Source: Gorsachius magnificus (lineage: Eukaryota > Chordata > Aves > Pelecaniformes > Ardeidae). Taken from it: a stretch of DNA of 64,000 nt. The notes beneath the pieces were generated by a model. It saw nothing but the letters and a program-made list of their open reading frames with translations, made no database searches and had not been told where the DNA came from. Positions 1 through 11,900 of this stretch are shown here, piece by piece. The position numbers and the translations under genes were made by a program. The first letter of the stretch is position 1. Each line of letters opens with the position of its first letter. The stretch lies in assembly GCA_034008185.1 (NCBI GenBank), contig CM067081.1, positions 83,720,765 to 83,784,764 of the forward strand, given 5' to 3'.

Positions 1-3000
1 CACCTTAATAAAGAGCTGGTGAGGAATAAAATCACTCAGATGATCTGTGCTTACAAGGCTATCCACAATGTAGTTTAATATCTGTAATAGAAATAGTCTT
101 CAGTCTAATAATGTCAAAAGATTTGATTAATACATACTGATGAAAAGTTAGGCAAAACTTGTAAAATTGTACATATCTGTGGCAAGTTCTTTAGCTGACA
201 TAGTTCACACTGTCCCCACTAATACTAACCAACTGTTGACCATCTGAAGGTCTGAATGCTAATATTACATTTATGTAGAAATTAAAAATAAATCTGCTCC
301 AAATAATTTTAGCATCATGCTGTTCTGAAGTTGCTATACTTTTCAGTGGGTTTGTATTCCAATCAGTTTGTTAGAGTGATTCATATAACAGTTTAAAGCT
401 GCAAGGCACAGAGGAAACATCCTTTCAGCATTTTGCTCTTGACTTATACCATTCTTTATCTGTCAAGGTCCTAAATGTAGAACAATTTTCTTGTGAAATC
501 AAGCAAAATCATGGCAGAATCATCAGACCTTACATGTGGGGTTTTTCTGATCTGGTAGTGATATTTTGAAGAGCTGGTAACCATAGCAACCAAAGAGGTT
601 TTAAAGGCTGCAAACAGTTCAACACTCTGTTGAACTGACAAAATGGCATGCTGCAGACAAAACGGCAAAATGAATTGTCTGCCTTTTGGGACTGCTACAT
701 AAAGGGATAAGCTCTTTTTGCTTGAGACATTTTTGACCTTGAATATGGAAATTTTTTCTTTTTTCCAGACGTGGGTATAACGTAAAGTGTCTCTAAATAC
801 TAAAATGAATGCTGCTGCAAATGGCGTTGTAGACAGTATTGTGAGTCCTAGTTTTATATCACTGCAATCTCTGCCATGGATGTGTTTGAGCTGCCAGGGA
901 GAATATGTCAAAACTGGGTGCTGGGGGAGTGCTCGGGAGCCACCACAAGGACAGGTTTCTGTCCCACTTGGCAGTAGCACTGCAAGCAAGGCGCCCTGGG
1001 GGCTGTCTCTGGGTTGTGCTGGTGAGCTCAGTACATGAAAAAGCACCTTCAGTATGGGGCAAGGCAGCTTGGGGGCGGTCACAGAGCCAGGACAGTGGGC
1101 TATGCAGCAGCCTTGAGGCCCTCAGTGGCTGAGGTGGGGGATCAGGGACCCAGGATGGTGCTGCTGACACAGCTCCTGAAAGGCTCAGTTGGGGGCACCC
1201 AACATGCCTTGTACTCTTTGGTCGTCTGATACTGGAGGAGCTGGGTACGATCTTTTTTTTATTTTTCCCTTCTACAATATATTCAACTGTGTTATGAATG
1301 TAGGTGATCAATTAAAAACCTGCCTCCTTGAGTGAGCATGATCCTGCGATTTTCTGGTCTGCAAATCTCTGTGATTGCTTTTTTTACTTGACTGTCAGTA
1401 TTTCAGGGAAGGTCATAAGTCTATCTGTACTTTTTCCTAATTCTTTGTCCTAGCTAATATTCTTTTTTTCCCTAATCTCCTAACTAAAATCCAGATTTTT
1501 CACCATATTTCTCTTTTCCCTTCTGGAGGATTAACTCCTTCTTTCTGATTCTGGTTTGTCAATGAAGGCTGTCCTGGGAGCACAGAGGAGGGTTTAAGTG
1601 CGAGGCTGCTGAGCCTACTTAGTTTCCAGAGAACTAGCCTGTGGTAAAAACAGTGTTCCAATCAGAAGATTTTTAATAAAAATCTGTTGGGTCCATTGCT
1701 TTCATCCCCGTAGGGAAACTCACTCTCTTTCTTTTATTTTATCTCTCAGGCTAAGGATCAGATCCACTTCTAGCCTGCAGAAACTGAAAGAGAGTTGGAG
1801 GTGCAAGGAAATTAATATTATATCTACATCGTCAATTAATCCACTTGAGCTTTTCTTAAGTCCGCTGTTCCCCTGTGCATATTTATACTTGGAAGCATTC
1901 ATGAAGAGGCAGGTTTACATTGACCTCTGAAACATTCTTGAGGGTAAGAGACTGAGTGTCCCACCAGATTCTTCTTCACATGTGATGAGTAGAAAAGACC
2001 TGGGCTGGTTCAGCACGTGACAGTCTAGGTTTCCAGCAGGTATTTTGAGCTCAGCCCTCCTTCAGCTTGTTGTGGATGCAGTAGACCCAAGTTCAAGTTG
2101 GACAACACCCAACAGCCTGGCTGGAAAGTGTCCAGGCCATGTGACTGGCATGCTTACATATATTTCTGATGCTGTTGTTTGTTTTTCATGGCAGATGGAG
2201 CTAGGATTTTCCAATAGCTGCTCCCTATAAGTGGGAAGTACCTGGGGCAAGAAGCAAAAGCCTAGTGAATTCTAGCATTTTGGAATAAAGATAAGCCCTG
2301 CAGTAAAACAACAAAAACAGAGGTATCTAGGCAAAGAATTGACCACTTAACGCCCCTTTTCCATCATTTATTTTCTTGAAAGCAAGAAAGAAGAACTGGA
2401 GAAAAGAAGAAGCAAGGATGAATGTCATTTGAACATCACTAAGAAAGGCTGATCTAAAATGGTAAGTTAGAGAAAGCACCTGTAAGTACTTAAAGTTAGA
2501 GGAATACAGAGTTTTAATTCAACTATTTCCCCTTGAGTTCTTAGATTCAATAGTTTATTTACATGGGAGATTGGAATAATCTGTGTTTATCGTGCGTGTG
2601 CATAGCTCTGTATTTGGAGCTGGCCAAATGGTAGAAAACCGTGGGTAGGTAACTCAGACACTAAACTATAGGACAAAAGTATTTAAAACATAGCTATAAT
2701 ATTACATAAATAGTAAAATTGGCTTTTTTTCTTGTCCAGCCCCATCATGTATATATACACACACATATAGCTGCAGGCAGTTGTGCTTGAGTTTGTGGTC
2801 AAATTCCCCAAGCCAAGTGACTCTGTGTCCATAAAGCCTCCAAAGGTCTGTGCCAGGACCCTTCCTTTCCTCCCTGTAGCCCCTGTACTTCCCCAGGGGT
2901 GCATCTCCACTCCAACCTCCGGACATGAGTGTATTCATAGACTCGGTGCTCACTTGAAAAAAAATTTGAGCTGGAGCATAAACTTGAGACCCACGTTAAC

Positions 3001-5148
3001 AATATAGCATAGCAGCAAATGCAATCTATGCAAATACGTTCCTGTTGTATTCACAATGCCACAATTCTTTTGTACTTTCCTACTCCTTCAGCTTCAACTC
3101 TGTCTGCAATTGCTTTATGGCAGCCTTTTCCCATGCAGCTTGTTCCGTACAGAATACCCCGGTGTCCTGATTGTACCGATGAAGTTACGGCTATTCTCAG
3201 AAGATAGATCAATTGCCTGTCACCTGTTCATAATTAGTTCTTGAGGTCACAACAACCTCCTGCAAGCATATGGGGAGCACTAGCGGGCATAAACAAGAGG
3301 TGGGTTGTAACAGTCACCGACAGAGCAATACATCTCTCTGGTCTGGTGGCAGCAGATGGATCATTCATTACAATGTGAAGAAACGCCTGCAAAAATGTGT
3401 GTAGCAAACTGAGGGTATATTAAAACGAATGGATGCAGCAGTACCAGATACGTACTTCTCAGAATTCCCTTTTTTAAAAAAATAACAGAACAGATGGCTA
3501 TAGTTATCTTGTCTTTAGTACATTACAAACACTTTGCTTCCAGACTGTTCTGACTTCCCTGTCAGTACCAACTGGCAGTAGAAATCACCTCACTTGACTT
3601 TAAACCCGTAATAGTTAGGTATGAATTATAAGCTGGTTGAAGATGAGGCTTGACTCCTACGGACAGTTTAAGTGCATCTGGAGGGAAAACTTAATCCTGC
3701 CCTTTCCAGATAGCTAATTTAAAAAGGGGTGGATTGCTACCCTGAATCACCTCTTTCTCTTCGCTGAATATATGAGGAATCTAAACATTGTCATAAGGTG
3801 ATATGACTAATTTTTAGATGGCTGATTATAGAGAAGAGGAATCCTGTCTTAAATCCTGTGTGAAGCCTCCCATGCTATTCTCATATATAGCTTGCAGTTA
3901 ACAAAGGCAGAGCTTAACTGTTCTGTGTCTTTTAAAAAGGATGTAGGTATCTTATTTATTTGTTTTGGTGATCACAGCTGTTCAACAGCCCTGTCCTAGA
4001 CTCTTAAGTGTATCTCTTTTGCACTAGGGGGTGCTGGTCCATTATGACCGCGGTAAGAAAGGCACTCGGACTCCATAAGATATAATTTAAAGTGTTATTT
4101 ATTAGCGCTAATGCTGTAAGGAGAGAATAGTATAGATAATCTGACATCCCTTTAGATGCTGGGAACCCAGTTTGTGCAGCACTGAAGGGGCCTCTGATCC
4201 ATGTGCAGCATGCAGTGCAGACCTTGTCCATGGAAGAGGTTGTCCCATTTTGGTCATTTGAGCTATTACAGAATTTTCTTTCAAGAAAACAATTCTATTT
4301 GTCATTTCTGCTGTCACACTTGGGAACTTCTTGCTGTACTTTTAGATAAAGATGAGGTCAGGCTGGTGACATAACCCTGGTACCAAGTGGAAGCTGCCTG
4401 CAGGCTCCTCTGTTACAGCAAGGTGGCTGATTTATCCTGCAGCCAAGAGATTTGTGCAGCACAAGACAGCCTGAAGGCCAGTCTGGACTTGCAGAACAAT
4501 GCAACACAGCACAGCACGGGCTGGACCTGCTCAGGTTAACTGTTATGTGGCTGACTAACTCCTTGATGTACAATGATCTTCCAATCACGACCACTATAAT
4601 ATCTTCAGAGCACCTTCTGTGGAGGTCATGCAAGCAGTATCTGTATCTGGATTTTGCGAAAGCTTTGTAAGGTTTGTTAACTGTGCACCTATGTTATTTC
4701 AGGGCATTTCTGCTAAAATTCCTTGTTCCTCTACTGTATGTCCTGGGGTCTTTACTGAACCCCTTTACTGGGCTCTTTACTGTTGCCTTTCTGCAACAAC
4801 CTGGTGCACACTAAACATCTGAGCCATTAGCAAAGGCTCACACATGGTGCCTTTGTGAAGGGAGCTTAAAACATTGCAATATTGAAGTGGCAGCCGGAAC
4901 TGATGCACAGAGCATCAGGTCAGTTGTTTTAGCCCAGCATGGGAAAGTTATGTCCTAATATAACATCATCAGACTTACTGCCAGGAAATGAATTCTGCAC
5001 TGAGCTGTGTATGCCTGTTTTTATGAGAGTCTCAGCATGACTTTCTGAGTCAAACTGACATGTCTTCCTGGAAGGCAGTTTCCATTTAAGATACTTTTGT
5101 GTGTCACACACTCCATGAGGAGTCAACATGGTAAAGTTGAAGTTCAAC
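1..5148. other. unique non-coding sequence, no gene seen
   Basis: No repeat family or coding exon was recognised. A relatively GC-rich block lies at about 860-1250 and opens overlapping frames on both strands (up to 203 codons, antisense, 471-1082). Their translations are low in recognisable motifs and have no splice-site support, so I attribute them to base composition. A short alternating TA/CA tract sits at 2749-2768. The rest is AT-rich sequence with frequent stops in all frames. Confidence 0.6.
2749..2768. repeat. (TA)n(CA)n microsatellite
   Basis: About 20 bp of alternating purine-pyrimidine sequence, TA dinucleotides running into CA dinucleotides. It is short and probably only mildly length-variable. 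Confidence 0.7.
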
Positions 5149-5221
5149 AACTCATGAGGTTCAACAACTCAAGTGCAAGGTCCTGCACCTGGGTCGGGAC
5201 AACCCTCGATATTGATGCAGG

Positions 5222-5895
5222 ATGGGGGATGAAGGGATTGAGAGCAGCCCTGTGGAGAAGGACTTGGGGGTACTGGTGGATGAAAAGCTGGACATGAGCC
5301 GGCAATGTGCGCTGGCGGCCCAGAAGGCCAACCGTACCCTGGGCTGCATCAAAAGCAGGGTGGCCAGCAGGCCGAGGGAGGTGATTCTGCCCCTCTGCTC
5401 TGCTCTGCTCTGGTAAGACCCCACCTGTAGTACTGCGTCCAGTTCTGGGGTCCCCAGCACAAGAAGGACATGGACCTGTTGGATCAGGTCCAGAGGAGGG
5501 CCACAAAGATTGTCAGAGGGCTGGAGCACCTCTCCTGTGAGGACAGGCTGAGAGAGTTGGGCTTGTTCAGCCTGGAGAAGAGAAGGCTGTGGGGAGACCT
5601 GATTGCGGCCTTTCAGTACTTAAAGGGGGCCTATAGGAAAGATGGGGAAAATCTTTTTAGCAAGGCCAGCTGTGACAGGACAAGGGGTAATGGTTTTAAA
5701 TTAAAGGAGGGTAGGTTTAGACTGGATATAAGGAAGAAATTCTTTACAACGAGGGTGGTGAAACATTGGAACAGGTTGCCCAGAGAGGTGGTGGAGGCCC
5801 CATCCCTGGAAACATTCAAGGCCAGGTTGGACAGGGATCTGAGCAACCTGATCCAGTTAAAGGTGTCCCTGTTCACTGCAGGGAGCTTGGGCTAG
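5222..5895 (+). pseudogene. CR1 ORF2 C-terminal remnant (reverse transcriptase), broken
   Basis: The remnant encodes the C-terminal third of the CR1 ORF2 protein, which in intact elements carries an endonuclease and a reverse transcriptase. Visible blocks are [20 protein letters not shown] near the start, then [30 protein letters not shown], and [10 protein letters not shown] with [16 protein letters not shown] near the end. Three lesions are visible by comparison with the copy at 18847. First, there are four CTCTG units at 5393-5412 where the other copy has three (one of them CTCTA), a 5-bp gain that shifts the frame and ends the first frame at 5416. Second, a Glu codon has become TAG at 5428-5430. 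Third, the normal terminal TAG has become CAG, so the frame runs on into the 3' UTR and stops at 5895. No function is expected. Confidence 0.92.
5393..5412 (+). repeat. (CTCTG)4 slippage tract in CR1
   Basis: Four perfect head-to-tail CTCTG units. The corresponding place in the CR1 at 18847-19877 reads CTCTA CTCTG CTCTG, so this copy gained one 5-bp unit and was thrown out of frame. Confidence 0.85.
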
Positions 5896-5952
5896 ATGGC
5901 CTCTAGGGGTCCCTTCCAACCCAAAGCATTCTAAGATTCTATCATTCTATGA

Positions 5953-8900
5953 AATTACAGATGGGCCCCTTTAAAGGTTGTGAATGAATGGCTCTGGGAC
6001 TTTTGAAATGCTACTTTCCCACCTAACTAATTCAATGAGTAAATAGTGTTGTTCCCAGTGAAAGATCAGTTAGCATTACTGTACATGACAGTATTTGTAC
6101 CTTGGAGACAATCAATATGGCAGATGCCGAATAAACATACAGATATTCCCTGCTCCAAAGAGCACTGCTATGGTATTTAGTTAGGAGACAGAAATTCTTC
6201 TGAAAGGACAAGCCTCTTCTCTTACAGAGGCTTATTGCCTGAAGATCTGCTTTTCGGAAGAGCAACTTGAAGAGAAACACCCCAAGGGCCTAAGGATATT
6301 TCTAATTGTAGCCAGAGCTGTTTCTGCTCGCTGCAGAGCAAACAAGACGGCCATATCAGGGCCTCTGGAGGGCTCTTGTGAGACTGATGATGGGGCAAGG
6401 CCAGGAAACATTGCACCTGTGGGCCTTCACCTGCTACCTAGACTCCTGCCAAGGAGAAGGCAGTGCTGTACCTATGTTTTCCAGACAATGTGGCACACCC
6501 TTGCAAAGTGTAATGTCTGGCATGCCAACAAGTACATCAAGCTGGTCCTAAGTAAAAGTGCAAAAAATCACCTGCACGTAAGTGTTGCCTTCAGAACTTG
6601 GGTTTCCCCTTTTGCATCTGTTTGCAGTGGGAGTGGGCTTGAGACGACACCACACAGCTTTCTGTTGGAAACTTGAGGGATTGCTAAACTTATGAAGAAG
6701 ATTTAGCATGGATAAAACAGATTGAATTAGAGCTGAAAGGTCCCAGCAGCAGTGGGAGACACCTGGACAGTGTCATCTCATGAATCTAAAGGTCAAGGGT
6801 GCAGTATAGCCATGCATCCATGCATGGAGAACTGTAAACCTCTCACAGTATGGTTCATATGGTCATGGCACTTGCCTTTTGATCTCAGAGTAACACCCTA
6901 TTCAAGATGAAGGGTCAGGGCCAGAGCCAAGGGAACCCATGCCCTTATATGCAGTTGTCATATTATGGGCCATGCAAGTCAATTTATGGGAAATAGATCA
7001 GACTTTCCCTTCTCCTATTAGACAGTTTTAATGGAAAAAGAAGACTAGGGTTTAAATGGTACCATTTATTTACTTGGAAGACAACCTTGGTGCACCCAGC
7101 ATGGGAAATGCCTTTGCAGACAAGGATTTTCATTTGTTGTTGGCTTAAGGCTAATTTCTCCTAGGATCTCCCCTGCCAAGGCTTGTTAATAATTAGAGGG
7201 CTGAGGTGAATGCAGGCATAGCCTGCCCATGCTCCTGAGTTGCTGAGGTGCAGTAGTCCATGCAAAGCAGTAACACGTGTAATTAGTCTTTACCAGGTCT
7301 GTAGCTGATGACTGTGGCCTTTGTCTCAAAGCCCTGGACATCACCTGCACTTATAACTTGTTTATGGCTTCTCATCTGGTAGGTATTTTTTTTTCCTGTG
7401 CTTGATTGTACCCTGGTAATCAGTTTTGGCTTGAAACATTATGCTGGAGTATGTGTCCTTCAGTCTTGTACAAGACTAACCAGAAAGAAAGCATGATTTT
7501 CAGGTTTCTCAAAAATAGCTTGGCAATGATGATGTAGGGAAACATTAGAGAGAACTCTAAGTTTTTGTTTCTGTTAAGATGATTCTTTTCTCTTTACTTT
7601 CAGCCATCCCTATCTTGATGTCTGGTGGGCTAATAAAATTCACCTTCCCAAAGTCACCTATTAATTTCTAATTTCATTGCTTGGCAGAATCTCAGATATA
7701 TTCAGTCCTCTCTATGCTTTATCATTGCACTTGGTCATTTCCTCCTCCTTTTCTCTATGAATTTATTAAATTGCATTTTTTTCTGTGTAGTCCCCCTTTT
7801 TCCTAGCCTTAGTGTCCAGACAGTACAACCTCCTCTTCATACTGGGCTGGTGCTCTTTCTTGCCACACTGATTCGATCTGATCAAGCACTCAAAAAATTT
7901 TGTTGTTTATGGAAGTTTCAAAAATTTCCCAAGGCTGCTTTCCAAGTGTTTCCAGTCTCTCAAGCTTTCTTACAGGATCAAAACCCTGCAATTTTGTATC
8001 TGGCTGTTTTCCATACAAGTTGCCTTCAAAGGTCTTCTTTTGTTTCTATTCATTTTGATTACAAAATAATAATTTTCAGTTCTAAATTGAGTACATGCTC
8101 AGATTGCTGAAGTAAACACATTACAACACACAGCCAGAAGGCAAAGCCTTTAAATCCCCCCCATTTGCTGGGATTTCCTTTTTTTTTTTTTTTGCTTAGA
8201 ACTAGTATCTAACCCACTTACCCTGTCATTCATTCAGATGCTGTGAATGGCAGGGCAGAAGTCCACAGTTTGGTTTGCTGTAGTTTGAGTCTAACTTTAA
8301 AATGTTGGTTCAGTGTCCAAAATATTGATTCAACCTTGATCTGGTCATTATAGAGCATCGGACAGAGTCCTCGACTTTATCAAACCCAGCTATAGACTTA
8401 GTCTAGATGAACACTAGGTGCTGCTCTTGGAAAACTGCTAAATACAAAATTAGTCTGAGAAAAGGGGACAGTTAAATAATTTAATACCTAACAGATGGAC
8501 TTCCTTAAATATAGAAGTCATTGTTATTCTATGGACAATGCCTTTCAGAATTGAGGAAGGGTCTGTGAATGGGAAACATTAGGGTTTTCTTTGGCTATAG
8601 GATACTGAGAGCAACTTACCAATTGTAGTTTGTGTATAAGTAAGTAATAAGAAATTGGATGAATTTTCTTTCTGAATCTGAAGTTTCCAAAACTTCAAAG
8701 AGGTGATCAGCTGTGACTGAGATTTTGGACAGAAAAACTGTAGTAATTACAAGCGACATACTTGTTTACCCTTATAAAATAAGCAGAAAAAGGCTGTTAA
8801 GTCCTTGGAATAATTCAAATGGAATGAGGAAAAATGTTTTATATAACCAAGAATGAATTTGTTGCTCCAAGGACTAGAATTTATTATGGAAAATTCTTGG

Positions 8901-11900
8901 TACTTATGGACCATGCAAATTTACAAGGGTACTTACAAATACACATACTCTGGTATAAGGCATAACAGTAATAGTTGCAAGCTAATGAAGATCAAGCTAG
9001 GTCAGACACCTAAACCTAGTAAAAAGCTGTTAAAGTAAATCTTAACAAAAGTAAACACCACCATTATCACCTGTGTTAGGATTTAATAAAAATAGACATC
9101 TAATAGGCCTTTATCTTGGATACTAAAAAAATGTTCAGACGAGACTCTTTGACTGATTCTGTGACAACAGTAAAAATGTGCTATCAAAAGGAGGTTCCTC
9201 CTGCCAGACCTGGTGCACTGAAGTCCAAGTTACACCTCTTTTCAGATGTGTATGTGTTGCTAAGTTTGTGGATGGCTATTTTTGACAGAGCTTTTCATTA
9301 TCTGAAATGGTTAATTAATGATACACAGTGCATACATAACAGCTTTTTGTTGCTTTCAAATACCTGCATATTGAACAAACTCAATGACATAAACATCTGG
9401 AGTCTTCCTTTTACCTTACAATTTGGTAGGAAAATACTTGAGTTAGCTAAAATGACCATTTTTTCCAGTAGCATACTTATCTCTGTGCACATTTCTTGTA
9501 TAACCACAGACTTCTGGAAGTTACATGGTTATTAAGGATATTTGGTAAAAAACAGCTACCATATTTCCTGAGCTAGCTCACATTGCATTGTGTACCCAAC
9601 TGTCTTTAAAACATTGCCTATGTCTCTGCGGATAATATTCTTATATCCTCAGGAGTAACTTTCTATTGGGTATAGAAAACCCATGGTTTTCATATTGCTT
9701 TGCCTCAGTCTACACAAATATGATTGCTGGATTGGGTCCTTCCTTGTGTAGGTTTGATTTCACACATCTGGTTCTACCTGTACTGAATTATATAAAACCT
9801 TTTCCTTGGAGAGTAATAAGTGATTTTACCTCAGTGTGGTGAAGGAATAGAAATTTTCTCTCCTTCCTCCCACTTACTGCTGCAGCTTATTTGGAAACTC
9901 AAAACTCACAGAGATCTTATTTCAACTGTTTCAAACCTTTTTGACAATACATGCCATTAATTTATATTATTGCGTTTTTGCCCACGTTCTATTTATTATA
10001 AGGGGCTGGCCTCAGTATGAACCTTGAGAGATTGCCATGCAGGAGCATTAAAGAGATTTAAATCCCTTAATGTTCAATGCTTTAAAAACTATTTTATGAT
10101 ATGACAATTAAAGGTGACATGCTGCAACTCTTTAATCCTGAGTGGCTGCCTAGAGGAACAGGAGTACATCCCATGGAGTACATTACAGATATGGCTCAGC
10201 GGAAAATCAGCAGTATGTCCTATTTCTCCTCCTGCCCTTTCCTCATTCCCTGAATAATGCAACTTTCAAGAGATAAAGAAAACAATACAGATTATTGCTG
10301 GGTTGAAAGATGTAATTTTGTTGGAGGAGGGAAAGTTGTAAGTGTTTTAGGAAAAAAAACAACGGCCATCCAAAGTGGGCAATTGCTGCCGCAGGGAATG
10401 TAACTCCTGGGGATGAGGGGACTCTCCTCTTCATAGACATTTTCCAGAGAAACGGGTTGAAAGCTACAATCTCAGGCAGTACTGCTAGAGATGTCATGAT
10501 CAATCTTAATGTTCAGGTGTCCTTTCTGGCCTGTCTTTGTAGTCCACTTGAGCTGTTTGTAGCTATGGTCACTGCATACATACTCAGTCTGGGAGGGTGG
10601 GTGGCAGTGACAGCATTTTGGGGGACAAGAGAAAATGGAATAGCTTCAGCACACTTTCTACCTTGTTCTCTACACCTTTGAGAGTTGCTTAATGTTTCTC
10701 CTGTACCACTCAATCCACAGCTCTGATTAAATGGAATAAAATGATGAGGGAAAATGTATTCTGGGCAAACCTGCATGCCAAATCCACCTTTAGTGGGAAG
10801 AGATGCAATTTCTCAGAAGTCAGGAGAGCTGCACCCTCATACATTACAGGTATATTTGATGAGTTTGCATTTCCCTTCTGTTTAATCAAACAGATGGATT
10901 AAGAAGAGCCTTTACAAGTAGGGAAAGAGAGAAGACAGAAATGGTTGCTGCTAGTGCTCACCTGGTAAATGTTAGCCCTTCTAAGGGACCACTCAGCCAT
11001 GGCCCTTCTTGGCTTCTCTGTAGCCAATGGAAGTGGCACAAACCAGACACCATTGCAGGTCTGAATATTATCCATACATTCGGTTATATCCATTGCCTGA
11101 AATAAACTAGAGCAATGGTATTTAAGAGCACCTATATAGTTAGGAGGTGAGCAGCTGACAAAGTTAACAGACCGAAGGAGACATAAATGAGTCTTTCCTG
11201 TTTCTAAAGTTCTTTCATATACTGTCTGCTAAGCTCTAAATATTAAAAATTTATCATAGTTATAAATTCCAGTTCTCTTTAATCACCGTCCAGGAATACT
11301 ATAGCTATTGCAAAGTGGCCTTAGCTGAGTCCTAAACAAGCATCTCTTTCAGAGATGCTCTTTGTAGGCAAAGCATATGCCTGGTTCTTTTTTTTTTTTA
11401 CTGAAGTGCATCTCGTATTCATTTTATGTATCTCTTATCTTTGCCTTGCCTCATGCTGGAAGGCTCTTTATGAAAACAATCTAAAAACCAACACACCTTA
11501 CTGGGAATTGCAGGATATGTATGTATCTTTGGTGCATCTCATGCACTTGGTAATGCAGGGGTATGGCTTTGTTCTCTTCAAAGAGAGAATGCCCTTTCAG
11601 AAAGCACTTCATTGACAGGAAAAGTTGTTCCTATTTTTCTGAAATGTAAGGGGGCCAAAAATGTTACATTTTCTGTGCTGCTGGCATTTCCTCTGTTGTC
11701 TGGGGGACCAGCTGATGATCAGTGTGCGTATCTTGCACCTTATCTGTGGCTCCAGTGGAATGTCTTGCAAGGCAAAAGCAGAAATCTTGAATTGTGCAGT
11801 TGGAGAAAACAAGACATTCACTCACAGATTGAGATAAAAGTGACAGATGTGAATAATAAAAAAGTCCACATCGCATCTAGCCTTTTTCCTCAAGCCCTGT

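Larger units (their letters stand above)
5149..5952 (+). mobile_element. CR1 LINE fragment, 5'-truncated, sense (subfamily A)
   Basis: This is the 3' part of a CR1 non-LTR retrotransposon: the end of ORF2 followed by the short 3' UTR and the characteristic 8-bp tail units (ATTCTAAG, ATTCTATC, ATTCTATGA). The 5' edge begins inside the reverse-transcriptase region (Met-Arg-Phe-Asn block), the usual 5' truncation of LINEs. The same segment recurs at 18847-19877 with close similarity over its whole length, so both belong to one subfamily. CR1 does not normally make clear target duplications. Here, however, a 13-mer (GTTCAACAACTCA) occurs at 5142-5154 and again at 5159-5171, right at the 5' junction. 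The copy is dead, as described under its ORF2 remnant. Confidence 0.95.

Noticed and set aside
471..1311. Overlapping frames of up to 203 codons on both strands
   Set aside because: They coincide with a GC-richer block, overlap each other in several frames, and show no domain, start context or splice structure. Base composition explains them.
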